This document shows positions 1-7,377 of a DNA stretch of 8,861 nucleotides, piece after piece (positions within the stretch are counted from its first letter, which is position 1; every line of letters starts with the position of its first letter). The DNA is from Actinomycetes bacterium (lineage in GTDB: Bacteria > Actinomycetota > Acidimicrobiia > Acidimicrobiales > RAAP-2), in contig JANXTQ010000082.1 in assembly GCA_025352305.1 (NCBI GenBank), positions 1 to 8,861 of the forward strand. The letters run 5' to 3'. Under the pieces are notes generated by a model that made no database searches, was not told the DNA's origin, and saw only the letters and a program-made list of their open reading frames with translations. The position numbers and the translations under genes are program-made.

Positions 1-2
1 TC

Positions 3-47
3 AATTTGGCCTTCGGCCACCACAGCCTCCTCGTAGCGAGTCAGTAA
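3..47 (+). CDS. Possible C-terminal end of an upstream gene (partial)
   Basis: The first bases read in one plus-strand frame as a short tail ending NLAFGHHSLLVASQ and then TAA at 45-47. The F-G-x-H pattern near the end faintly resembles the last residues of beta-ketoacyl-ACP synthases, which usually finish with something like FGFGGHN plus a few hydrophobic residues. Fourteen codons are far too few to prove a gene, and another frame ends at TAG 34-36. This is a guess that only the sequence left of the window can settle. Confidence 0.2.
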   Translation, partial: NLAFGHHSLLVASQ

Positions 48-131
48 AAATCTACTCAGTGAGCACGTATCTTCGTCGCTGCATGACCGTTTTGTTCTGC
101 GAAACACTCAAGCGGTGCGAAGGCGCCCGTG

Positions 132-143
132 TAAAATGCCGCA
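132..143 (+). promoter_or_regulatory. Candidate -10 element giving a leaderless glycosyltransferase mRNA
   Basis: TAAAAT at 132-137 matches the TAnnnT form of an actinobacterial -10 box. It ends six bases before the GTG at 144, so transcription would be expected to begin at or next to the start codon. No Shine-Dalgarno sequence precedes the GTG, which fits a leaderless message. No convincing -35 box is seen at the usual distance. The rest of 48-131 shows nothing I can name. Confidence 0.45.
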
Positions 144-1787
144 GTGACTACCGAGAACATCACGAGGTCTAAGCACCTCTGGTTCGCGGGCAGTGCGCTT
201 ACGCTCATTGTCCTCTTCGGCGCAGTTGTTCGTGCCTACGGATTTAGTAACTCCGATCCGTGGTTCGACGACGCCTGGGTGGTTCTTTCGACCAAGGTTC
301 ACCTCAGCTCTGCGGTGCACATGGTCGATACGACTCCGCTATTTACTTTGGCGATGCGGTTTTGGATTGGCCTTCATCCCCACTCACTGTGGTGGGCTCA
401 ACTGCCAGTATTCATTTCGGGGCTGGCCGCCATTGTCGCCGTCTTTTTCTTGCTCCGATACTTCAAACTGTGGTGGCCCGTGCCGTTTCTCGCAGCGTTG
501 GTCATCGCGGCGAGTCCCGTAGCGATTACTTACTCCACACGCATTAAGCAGTACAACCTGGACATCTTGTTGGCGTGTGCGCTGTGGTGGCTATTTGAGC
601 GCTGGCGCCGTGAACCGTCGCGACGCGCCGCGACCGCGTTGGGCGCTACGAGCACACTTTCTCTTCTCATTTCCGCCACGACCATCGTGGTGATTGCTCC
701 GATCGCGGCGGTGGCCATACTCACTGCCTGGCGTGAGCGCAGTCGGCGCTCGGACGTCGCGATCATCGTGGGTGCGTCGTTGATCACGCTCATTGTCGAA
801 TACCTGATTTGGCTTCGTCGATTGTCGCATGGGCTGCACGTGGGTTGGACCAATCGCGGATATCTCTTAACCTTTTCGACGGTTCACAAGTTTCTGTTCT
901 CCTTACAAACCATGTCAACGCAGTTTTTCCACTGGATGATTGGCGTTCCCACCGGCCACCCGCCCGATCCGAGTAAGTCAATTACGGCGGCCGGCATCGT
1001 GATTGCCATCGTCGTAGCCGCTGTCCTGCTCGTCGTGACTGGCGTGCCGATATGGGGACTGTTTCGTCGCAAGTTGCGCGAACCCGGAGAGTTTGTCGCG
1101 CCGGCCCTGTCTTTGGCGATGGCCGTAGCACTCGCCCTAGTAACAGTCAGCCCCTTTGGCGGTGGTCGAACTGACGAAGTGATCTATCCCGGCGTCCTAC
1201 TGCTCTTTGGCTCATTGGTGAGTCAACTCCAGAGTCGTTGGCGACAGTGGTCTCGGTATTTTTTGGTAGGGGCCGTCGTCGCTGCGGCGTCGTTTCTGGT
1301 CGTCGGCGAACGAAGTCGTGCCAACTACCCGACCATAAATCTGAGAGCCCTGTACTCCGAGTTCCATCCACACGTAAAGAGCACGGACTACATCGTGGTG
1401 GATCCCTGGCTGACATTTACGTGGTCGGACGATTCGCTCAGTCGAACGGGAGTCTCCTTTAAGAAAACCTTCTTCGACTGGTCGCAGGGTTTTCACGTCG
1501 TCAGCTACGAGCGCCAGGTTGTGATTTCTGATGAATACTTTTTCCCCAACTGGGTCTACGGATTAATCCATACGAGTTCGACTCGCCTCTGGTACGTCGG
1601 CGAGACCGCTCGAACTCCCGGAAAACTGCTCGCCCCGGTCGACGCGCTTTTACCAACGCGCAACCTGCACTTTTTACGCACCCACGACTGGGTGCCTACT
1701 CGCGTGGCGTATCGCTCCACTCACACAATGGCCCTATTGATGATGTACGTTCCCGGCAGTTCGAAGGCCGCCGGCCTCACTCACTAG
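144..1787 (+). CDS. GT-C fold membrane glycosyltransferase (PMT/ArnT-like)
   Basis: The product is a 547-residue polytopic membrane protein of the kind that moves a sugar from a polyprenyl-phosphate carrier onto an acceptor on the outer face of the membrane. About ten or more hydrophobic segments run from residue 13 to about 387. The first outer loop after helix 1 carries Asp42-Asp43 (DPWFDDAW), the position of the acidic catalytic motif in GT-C enzymes. A YSTRIKQYNLDILLA stretch (130-144) is typical of the PMT_2/GT39-like group. PFGGGRTDEVIYPG (337-350) precedes further hydrophobic segments. Residues from about 390 to 547 form a hydrophilic C-terminal domain, probably extracytoplasmic. The GTG at 144 is chosen because helix 1 follows directly and a -10-like box sits just upstream. 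It converges on the amidase gene and overlaps it by four bases. The family call is fairly secure; donor and acceptor are unknown. A link to phosphate uptake is not implied. Confidence 0.8.
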   Translation: MTTENITRSKHLWFAGSALTLIVLFGAVVRAYGFSNSDPWFDDAWVVLSTKVHLSSAVHMVDTTPLFTLAMRFWIGLHPHSLWWAQLPVFISGLAAIVAVFFLLRYFKLWWPVPFLAALVIAASPVAITYSTRIKQYNLDILLACALWWLFERWRREPSRRAATALGATSTLSLLISATTIVVIAPIAAVAILTAWRERSRRSDVAIIVGASLITLIVEYLIWLRRLSHGLHVGWTNRGYLLTFSTVHKFLFSLQTMSTQFFHWMIGVPTGHPPDPSKSITAAGIVIAIVVAAVLLVVTGVPIWGLFRRKLREPGEFVAPALSLAMAVALALVTVSPFGGGRTDEVIYPGVLLLFGSLVSQLQSRWRQWSRYFLVGAVVAAASFLVVGERSRANYPTINLRALYSEFHPHVKSTDYIVVDPWLTFTWSDDSLSRTGVSFKKTFFDWSQGFHVVSYERQVVISDEYFFPNWVYGLIHTSSTRLWYVGETARTPGKLLAPVDALLPTRNLHFLRTHDWVPTRVAYRSTHTMALLMMYVPGSSKAAGLTH

Positions 1788-3184
1788 CCCCGAGGGTCAA
1801 TCGGCGTTAAGACGCCCATTTCACGTTCAATGGCTTCAGCAGCGTCCAAGCAGAGATCCTCGCGAAAGCGCGACGCAATGACTTGAACTCCCATAGGCAG
1901 CCCGTTGGCAAGCCCGCTCGCCACACACGCCGCCGGAAGGCCGAGAACATTTGCGGGAAGTACGAAGCGGAACATCTCCGATACGGCGAAGGCATTTTCC
2001 ATGCTGGAAATATCCCAGCCCAGAGCGAAGGGAGGCTGACTCCATGTCGGACCAACGATGATCGGGTATCGATCAAAGAACTGTTGGAATGCAACGCCGA
2101 TGGTGTAGCGGCGTTGCTGCATAGACGAAAGAGATCCGCTACTTCGTTGGCCCATGTCGACTGTCGTTAATTCTAGGAATCGCCGACCGTCGTCGCCCAG
2201 CATGTGCTTAATGCTCGGCCAATGGTTTTCGAGACCCCAGTACCAGAGCTCGATCCAAGCAAAGTACGCCTCTTCGAGCATGGGTGGGCTCACTTCGTCG
2301 ACTTCGTAACCTTGTGCCTCCAGCGCTCGTCCCGCCGCGCGCACGCCATTGGAAATATCGGCGTGCGTGGCGCCACCGGCCGGCTCGGGCACCAGTGCGA
2401 CGCGCTTGGCTCGCGGCGGGCCTTCTAAGGGTGCGTCGAGCGCGTAGGGGTCCCGCGGATCGGAACCCATGACGACGCGAAGTGCGTCTCTCACGTCGCC
2501 CACGTGACGAGCCATGGGTCCGTGAGTCAACATCAGTTGAGCGTGAAGCAGAGGACCCTGCGAGTCGGTGTCGTTGGCGGCCGCGACGCGAGCAAAACTT
2601 GGCTTAATACTGGCGATTCCGCACGCGAAGGCTGGATTACGCAGCGAACCGCCGATGTCGTTACCAAATCCGAGCGGACTCATCCCGCTGGCAATGGCGG
2701 CGCCTTCACCGCCGCTCGAACCTCCCGCCGTTAGCGCGCGGTTCCACGGGTTGTGCGTCGCTCCGAAGAGTTGAGACTCTGAATTGATTCGTAGGCCGAA
2801 GTCCGGCATGTTGGTACGAGCAAGAACGATCGCTCCAGCGGCGCGCATTTTGGCGACCAAGGGTGCGTCACTCGAAGCAATCTTGTCTTTTAGAGCCGTT
2901 ACGCCCTCGGTGGTGGCGGACCCCTCGACGTCGATATTGGTCTTGACCGAAATGGGAACACCGTGAAACGCTCCGAGGTTCGATCCACTCGAAGCCGCGG
3001 CGTCGGCTGCTCGTGCGCTGATGCGCGCCGAGTCGGCCAGTACTTCCACAACGGCGTTGAGAGCGCCGTTGACCTCGCTGATGCGCTCCAGGTGCGATTC
3101 AATCACTTCGAGGGAGGAAACTTCGCGACTCCGAATAAGTGAGGCGAGCTCACTCGCACCCTTTGACCACAATGAACCTGGCAT
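1784..3184 (-). CDS. Amidase-signature family hydrolase
   Basis: This 466-residue protein hydrolyses an amide or ester bond using the Ser-cisSer-Lys triad of the amidase signature family. The triad is visible: Lys81 in GVPISVKTNID, cis-Ser156 in GGSSGGEGAA, and nucleophile Ser180 in NDIGGSLRNPA. The 24-residue spacing between the serines equals that in known family members. Length and the closing GLPMGVQVIASRFRED segment (428-443) are normal. The ATG at 3184 is preceded by GAGGGGGAG (3187-3195); an in-frame upstream start would run deep into pstB and lacks support. No signal peptide is seen, so it is probably cytoplasmic. It starts 40 bases after the pstB stop and is probably co-transcribed with the pst genes. 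It is not evidently GatA, since no gatB or gatC is nearby. Substrate is unknown. Confidence 0.9.
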   Translation of the reverse strand: MPGSLWSKGASELASLIRSREVSSLEVIESHLERISEVNGALNAVVEVLADSARISARAADAAASSGSNLGAFHGVPISVKTNIDVEGSATTEGVTALKDKIASSDAPLVAKMRAAGAIVLARTNMPDFGLRINSESQLFGATHNPWNRALTAGGSSGGEGAAIASGMSPLGFGNDIGGSLRNPAFACGIASIKPSFARVAAANDTDSQGPLLHAQLMLTHGPMARHVGDVRDALRVVMGSDPRDPYALDAPLEGPPRAKRVALVPEPAGGATHADISNGVRAAGRALEAQGYEVDEVSPPMLEEAYFAWIELWYWGLENHWPSIKHMLGDDGRRFLELTTVDMGQRSSGSLSSMQQRRYTIGVAFQQFFDRYPIIVGPTWSQPPFALGWDISSMENAFAVSEMFRFVLPANVLGLPAACVASGLANGLPMGVQVIASRFREDLCLDAAEAIEREMGVLTPIDPRG

Positions 3185-3197
3185 CACTCCCCCTCGA

Positions 3198-3215
3198 CGT
3201 GGCCAGTTTGCCACG
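3198..3215 (-). other. Small hairpin between pstB and the amidase gene
   Basis: In the transcribed strand CGTGGC and GCCACG form a perfect six-base stem around a six-base loop. It lies between the pstB stop (3225) and the amidase ribosome binding site (3187-3195). No run of U follows, so it is not a standard intrinsic terminator. It could be an RNA-processing or stability element that sets different levels of PstB and amidase, or it could be chance. Confidence 0.3.
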
Positions 3216-3224
3216 CCAGTGGGT

Positions 3225-4100
3225 TCAGCCGAAACGTCCTTGGATGTAGTCCAACGTGCGCTTATCGCTCGGATTGGTAAATATCTTTTCGGTTGACGCG
3301 AACTCAATCAACTCTCCGGCTCGATCCTCACCCATCAACAAAAAGGCGCAATCGTCGGAGACCCGCGCCGCTTGCTGCATGTTGTGCGTCACGATCACAA
3401 TCGTCACGATCTCCTTGAGCGTCGACATCAGATCTTCAATGTGTTGGGTCGAAACGGGGTCCAAAGAGGAAGTGGGCTCGTCCATTAAGAGAATCTCCGG
3501 CTCGACCGCGAGAGCGCGAGCGATGCAGAGTCGTTGTTGTTCGCCACCGGACAGAGTTCCGGCCGCCGCTTTCATTCGGCCTTTTACTGACTCCCACAGG
3601 GCGGCCGACGTGAGCGCGTGCTCGACCGCGTCATCAAGGAACGCTTTCTTCTTGATTCCGTTGAACCTCAGGCCCGATGCGACATTGTCATAGATCGACA
3701 TTGTGGGAAACGGGTTGGGTCGTTGAAAGACCATGCCAATTCGGCTGCGCAGAAGTGTCGTGGGGATTGAGCCGCGGTAGATATCTTCGCCGTCGAGCTC
3801 AAGGGTGCCCGAGACGACTGCGCCTTTGGTTAAGTCGTGGAGTCGGTTCATGGCGCGTAGCAACGTGGTCTTGCCCGAACCTGATGGTCCGATCATGGAC
3901 GTGACGCGGTTCTTGGCGACGTCGAAACTTACGTCGCGCACTGCCACCTTGGAATTGAAAGTCACCGCGACGTCACGAAGAGAGAGCACGGTCTCCGCCG
4001 GCGCGTTACTGGGAATCTGGTCGACCAAAGATCCAATCGAAATGGTTGGAGGTGCGAACGGTTCGGTCATCTCATTGGTTACTGAACTCATATCCATCAC
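3225..4100 (-). CDS. pstB: Phosphate ABC transporter ATP-binding protein PstB
   Basis: PstB is the ATPase that drives phosphate import through PstC and PstA from the cytoplasmic side. With the GTG at 4100 it has 291 residues. Walker A GPSGSGKTT is at 71-79, the Q-loop glutamine at 126 (VFQRPNPFP, characteristic of PstB), the signature LSGGEQ at 183-188, Walker B ILLMDE at 203-208 and the H-loop His239. It ends IQGRFG, the usual PstB ending. An N-terminal extension of about 35 residues precedes the ABC domain. The start is ambiguous. GTG 4100 makes a four-base GTGA overlap with pstA, like the pstC-pstA junction. ATG 4097 is one codon later. Both follow GAGGGG. All key residues are intact, so the protein should be active. 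Confidence 0.96.
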   Translation of the reverse strand: MMDMSSVTNEMTEPFAPPTISIGSLVDQIPSNAPAETVLSLRDVAVTFNSKVAVRDVSFDVAKNRVTSMIGPSGSGKTTLLRAMNRLHDLTKGAVVSGTLELDGEDIYRGSIPTTLLRSRIGMVFQRPNPFPTMSIYDNVASGLRFNGIKKKAFLDDAVEHALTSAALWESVKGRMKAAAGTLSGGEQQRLCIARALAVEPEILLMDEPTSSLDPVSTQHIEDLMSTLKEIVTIVIVTHNMQQAARVSDDCAFLLMGEDRAGELIEFASTEKIFTNPSDKRTLDYIQGRFG

Positions 4101-5041
4101 TTTCGTCCCCTCAAGGATCGAGCGACGATCACTCGACTAGTTAAGTTCAAGACGAACACTGCGGTAATTAAAATTAACGCAATTCCCCAACACGCGTTGC
4201 GGAGATAGGGATTGTTCGAATCGAGATTATGAAAAATCTGGGTCGGAAGCGTCGTCTGTTCCGACCAGAGGCTCCAATTGGTCACCAGCGAGGTGCCGAT
4301 CAGAAAGAGTATCGGTGCGGTTTCTCCGACCGCACGCGACAGTGACAACATGATTCCGGTCAGCATTCGCGGAAAGGCGTAGGGCAGCAGCACTCGCATC
4401 ATCACTCGAGATTTACGCGCGCCGAGCGCCAATGCCGCCTCGCTGTAGGTCACGGGAACGTCGCGCAGCGCAGCCTCACACGCCACGGTCATGAGAGGAA
4501 TCATGAGAAGTGTGAGAGAAATGACCCCGGCGAGGGCGGTGAAGTAGTAACCCGAAGCCGCGAGGAATGGTGTGACGACCATCGCGAAGACGAAGAAACT
4601 CACGAGAATCGAAGGAAGTCCCACCATGACCTCGGTGTAGAGGCGAAGAGCGTGCATCAGTCGACCCTTCGACTCAAACAGCGCCATAGACAACAGGATC
4701 GACAGCGGCACGGCCACGAGCATGGCTACTCCATCGATGAGCACTGTTCCCGTGATCGCATTGGAAACTCCGCCAATGGCGGACTGGTGAAAGATGTCGG
4801 GTTGTTGCTCGGGAGTACTCAAAAAGCGCCACGTGAGGAAGTGCCAGCCGTGTCCGATCACGTTTTGCACGATCGAAAACAAAGGGATGAAGGCCACGAG
4901 CAGGCTGACGATTAGCAGTGAGAGAAAGGCGCGTGACAAGAAAACTCGACGTCCATAATGTTCACGAGACTGGCGCTGAACGAAGGCGCGACGATCCTCC
5001 GGTTCGACTTCCTGATCGAGCTCCACCACATCAGTACTCAC
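4097..5041 (-). CDS. pstA: Phosphate ABC transporter permease PstA
   Basis: PstA is one of the two membrane subunits that form the phosphate channel. The 314-residue product has a charged cytoplasmic N-terminus (1-36) and about six membrane segments, near 37-57, 96-117, 132-155, 165-187, 222-248 and 283-303. The EAA loop that docks onto PstB reads EAALALGARKSRVMMRVLLP at 201-220. The LSRAVGETAPILFL stretch (233-246) is typical of PstA. Translation starts at GTG 5041, which overlaps the pstC stop as GTGA; AAAGGAT lies a few bases upstream as ribosome binding site. The last bases overlap the start of pstB. The tight overlaps point to translational coupling and equal production of the membrane and ATPase subunits. 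Confidence 0.95.
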   Translation of the reverse strand: MSTDVVELDQEVEPEDRRAFVQRQSREHYGRRVFLSRAFLSLLIVSLLVAFIPLFSIVQNVIGHGWHFLTWRFLSTPEQQPDIFHQSAIGGVSNAITGTVLIDGVAMLVAVPLSILLSMALFESKGRLMHALRLYTEVMVGLPSILVSFFVFAMVVTPFLAASGYYFTALAGVISLTLLMIPLMTVACEAALRDVPVTYSEAALALGARKSRVMMRVLLPYAFPRMLTGIMLSLSRAVGETAPILFLIGTSLVTNWSLWSEQTTLPTQIFHNLDSNNPYLRNACWGIALILITAVFVLNLTSRVIVARSLRGRK

Positions 5042-6021
5042 GGCAACATCCTTTGAAGATTTCGCCGCACAATGGCGCGTGCTCCCAAGTTCACCGCACC
5101 GACAATCACCATCAGAATCATGGCCAAGCAGCAGAGAATCCCAAAACTGACAGGGTCGTTTCGTTGGCCGAAGTTGCCCGCGATCTCAGATCCAAAAGTG
5201 CCTCCCGTACAGAACAGTGAGTTGCACAAGGAATGAATTGAGGGCACTCCGCCCAGCAAGAAGTACAGCGCAATAGTTTCGCCCAACGCTCGTCCGGTGC
5301 CCAGCGTCACGGCACCGAGCAGCCCCGGACGACACGCCGGAATAACTACTTTGCGAAGTACTTGAGATCTCGTCGCACCGATGGAGAGTGCGCCTTCGAT
5401 CAGTTCATTCGGCAGTGCGCCGAAGACGTCTCGAGAAATTGCCGTGATTGTTGGCAAGATCATGACCGACAGAACGATGCCGCCGAGCATTATTCCGAGT
5501 CCAATGGGAACGCCGCTAAAGGGCCAATGTCCGCCCGTGAGATTTTTTAACCACGGCTCGCCCTTTTGGTTCAAGAAACTCTCCATGGTGAGTAGTCCCC
5601 ATACGCCGTAGATCACCGAGGGGACAACGGCAAGCAGTTCCACTACTGAAGAGACCACCAAGCGAATCGGGCGAGGAACGAGAAAGGCAATCGCGAGAGC
5701 CGACCCAATACCAACAGGTACGGCGAGCAGCAGCGCGATCCCAGTCGTCAACGCGGTGCCAACGAATAGTGGCAGTCCGCCGTACTGGGAACTTCCGTAG
5801 TTCCAGTTAGTGCGGTACAACAGTCCGAGTCCGGTCTGACGCCAACCCGGAATTGATTTAGAAATTATCGAATAAAAAAAGAGAATCGCGATCGCAATGA
5901 AAATCGCAGAAACGATCGCGAGCAGAGTTCGATAGGGACGATCAGAACCGGCCGAGGGCTTACGCCCCCGGCCGGTTGTCGTGATCAGCGTCTGATCCGA
6001 CGGTTCAACAACTGTGGTCAT
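5038..6021 (-). CDS. pstC: Phosphate ABC transporter permease PstC
   Basis: PstC is the partner permease of PstA. From ATG 6021 it has 327 residues: a polar N-terminus of about 30, a first helix at about 31-53, a large outer loop, then further helices from 86 onward. The EAA loop is at 209-228 (EGALSIGATRSQVLRKVVIP), followed by the TGRALGETIAL segment (242-252). The ATG is preferred because GAGGAG lies about five bases upstream. The TTG one codon earlier would be too close to that site. The gene begins 34 bases after the pstS stop. An unusual detail is a pair of cysteines, Cys266 and Cys271, in the last outer loop (SLCNSLFCTGG), which could form a disulfide. PstC of common model bacteria does not, to my recollection, have this pair. 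Confidence 0.95.
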   Translation of the reverse strand: MTTVVEPSDQTLITTTGRGRKPSAGSDRPYRTLLAIVSAIFIAIAILFFYSIISKSIPGWRQTGLGLLYRTNWNYGSSQYGGLPLFVGTALTTGIALLLAVPVGIGSALAIAFLVPRPIRLVVSSVVELLAVVPSVIYGVWGLLTMESFLNQKGEPWLKNLTGGHWPFSGVPIGLGIMLGGIVLSVMILPTITAISRDVFGALPNELIEGALSIGATRSQVLRKVVIPACRPGLLGAVTLGTGRALGETIALYFLLGGVPSIHSLCNSLFCTGGTFGSEIAGNFGQRNDPVSFGILCCLAMILMVIVGAVNLGARAIVRRNLQRMLP

Positions 6022-6055
6022 CAAACTCCTCGGACAGACTCTTACTGAGGGAAAT

Positions 6056-7300
6056 CTAGTTAGTCGCGCTCAAGATCGACTTGCCACCGAAGGTGACGCC
6101 GGTGATGAGGGTGCGAGCAACGATCTGCAACGAGGCAGGCAGTGCAACGTAACCGTTATTGTCCGAGAGGTCCTGACCGAAGGTGTTGGCGTTTGTGGTG
6201 CCGCCGCCCTGGTGAGACAGGAAGTCGAGGAACTTAACAGTCGCAATACCGGTGTTCTTGTCGGCCTGGGCCTTCTTCACGATGGCGTAACTGAAGCCGG
6301 CGATCGGGTAGACCGTCGCACCGGTTTGGTTATTGATCGAGAAGTTGTTGAGGGCCGCGGTGCTAAATCCTCCGTGGGCCTTTATGTAGACAAGACCAGC
6401 GGTCGCGGCGGCCAACACTGCGGCACCCGTCAGAGCAACGGTCTTACCTGACTTGTTCACCAAGCTCATCGTCAACGAGTTGTTAGCCAACGCGTATCCA
6501 TACTCAACGTAACCAATTGCTCCGAGCGTGCTGTGCACGCCTGAGTCCAAAAGGCCCGAGTTTGAGAACGTTGCCGCAGCGTGGGTGAATGAAGCCGAGG
6601 AAGCGGCCGGAAAGTCACTCTTGTCCACGCGGTTCAAGTAGTCCTGCAAAACAAAGGTGGTTCCCGAACCCGAAGTGCGACTCATGACTGCAATCGCCAA
6701 GTGGGGAAGTAGGAACTTGCCCTTGACTACAAGGTGAGGATTGGTCTTGGCGATTGCCGCGTCATCCCAAAATCCGATTTTGCCAGCAAAAATCTTGGCC
6801 AAAGTCAAACCGTTTACCGTGATGGGGTACTTCTTCATGAGCGCGCCAGTCGTTCCCGAGATGCCGGTTCCGAAGTGGAAAATGATCGCCACTCCACCGA
6901 GCGCGACAGGCACTTGGACGTAGTTCGCCGTTGTCTCTGACGGGTCCGAACTGCCCGCACCAACGTCAGGGCCAGCAATGTTCAGAGGAAAGTCCGAGAA
7001 ACCAATGTTGTAACTTCCGCTAATCGCGTTAGCACGACCAACTCCCGACTTACTGGTGTTGTAACTAGCAAACGGCGCTTTACCGGTAACGGTGTTCCAC
7101 TGCGTCTCAGCAGCTTGAACCAGCGGAGCATCGAAACTGGAACCACCCATGTTCAGCGTTGAGGCCGGAAGGACCTTGACGTTGAGATCGTTCTTCATAA
7201 TCTTGTCAATGGAAAAACTCGCGCCCGCAGGCAACGTTGCAGCGAGCAGGCTGACGGCGACCATTGCGGCCCCGGCAGTCCCTCGAATGGTTTTTTTCAT
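6056..7300 (-). CDS. pstS: Phosphate-binding protein PstS, secreted without lipobox
   Basis: PstS captures phosphate outside the membrane and hands it to PstCA. The 414-residue product begins with a signal peptide: MKKTIR, a hydrophobic core to about residue 23, and a likely signal peptidase I site after AGA27. The binding-site pattern is present: Ser55-Phe56 in GGSSFDAPL, SKSGVG (83-88), Asp103 in GFSDFPL, and Arg208 with Ser212-Gly213-Thr214 in SRTSGSGTTF, matching the phosphate contacts of E. coli PstS. IGYVEYGYA and YPIAGFSYAIVKK are also family-typical. The start ATG 7300 has an excellent ribosome binding site, while an in-frame upstream start adds nine polar residues before the signal. 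The protein contains no cysteine, so it cannot be a lipoprotein, whereas Gram-positive PstS proteins usually are. First gene of the operon, with an elaborate upstream region. Confidence 0.95.
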   Translation of the reverse strand: MKKTIRGTAGAAMVAVSLLAATLPAGASFSIDKIMKNDLNVKVLPASTLNMGGSSFDAPLVQAAETQWNTVTGKAPFASYNTSKSGVGRANAISGSYNIGFSDFPLNIAGPDVGAGSSDPSETTANYVQVPVALGGVAIIFHFGTGISGTTGALMKKYPITVNGLTLAKIFAGKIGFWDDAAIAKTNPHLVVKGKFLLPHLAIAVMSRTSGSGTTFVLQDYLNRVDKSDFPAASSASFTHAAATFSNSGLLDSGVHSTLGAIGYVEYGYALANNSLTMSLVNKSGKTVALTGAAVLAAATAGLVYIKAHGGFSTAALNNFSINNQTGATVYPIAGFSYAIVKKAQADKNTGIATVKFLDFLSHQGGGTTNANTFGQDLSDNNGYVALPASLQIVARTLITGVTFGGKSILSATN

Positions 7301-7305
7301 TAAAA

Positions 7306-7313
7306 CTCCTCCT
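7306..7313 (-). promoter_or_regulatory. Strong ribosome binding site of pstS
   Basis: The transcribed strand reads AGGAGGAG followed by five bases (TTTTA) and the ATG at 7300. It is the strongest ribosome binding site in the window and fixes the pstS start. This fits the need for more PstS than PstCAB. Confidence 0.85.
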
Positions 7314-7347
7314 AGATGATGGGGCACTTCAGAATGGAACTTTCAGA

Positions 7348-7377
7348 TGCGTGTTAAGAGGTCACTCTTGACACGCA
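7348..7377. repeat. 30-base near-perfect palindrome upstream of pstS
   Basis: Plus strand: TGCGTGTTAAGAG, four bases GTCA, then CTCTTGACACGCA. The 13-base arms pair at 12 of 13 positions. The single mismatch becomes a G-U pair in a plus-strand RNA but a C-A mismatch in the pstS message. It ends 47 bases before the pstS start. No U-tract follows, so a terminator is unlikely. An operator for a dimeric regulator or a leader hairpin are the main options. Confidence 0.75.

Noticed and set aside
5..19. TGGCC-TTC-GGCCA at the left edge as a terminator hairpin of an upstream gene.
   Set aside because: The stem is only five bases with a three-base loop and no T-run follows on the plus strand.
3185..3307. 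An in-frame upstream extension of the amidase by 41 residues, running into pstB.
   Set aside because: It would overlap pstB by 83 bases, the extra residues do not belong to the amidase fold, and the ATG at 3184 has a strong ribosome binding site.
3256..3693. A 145-codon open frame on the plus strand opposite pstB, and a similar one opposite pstS at 6014-6451.
   Set aside because: Both lie entirely or almost entirely antisense to strongly supported genes, have no recognisable domain and have composition expected of shadows of coding sequence.
6022..6055. A possible CCTC/GAGG hairpin between pstS and pstC that might occlude the pstC ribosome binding site.
   Set aside because: Only four bases pair around a long loop, which is too weak to call.
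7301..7327. A longer PstS start adding nine residues before MKKTIR.
   Set aside because: The extension would place polar residues in front of a normal signal peptide and would translate through the AGGAGGAG ribosome binding site.
7368..7373. A perfect TTGACA -35 box on the plus strand inside the palindrome.
   Set aside because: No acceptable -10 box lies 16-18 bases downstream and no plus-strand gene follows. The hexamer is explained by the palindrome arm.
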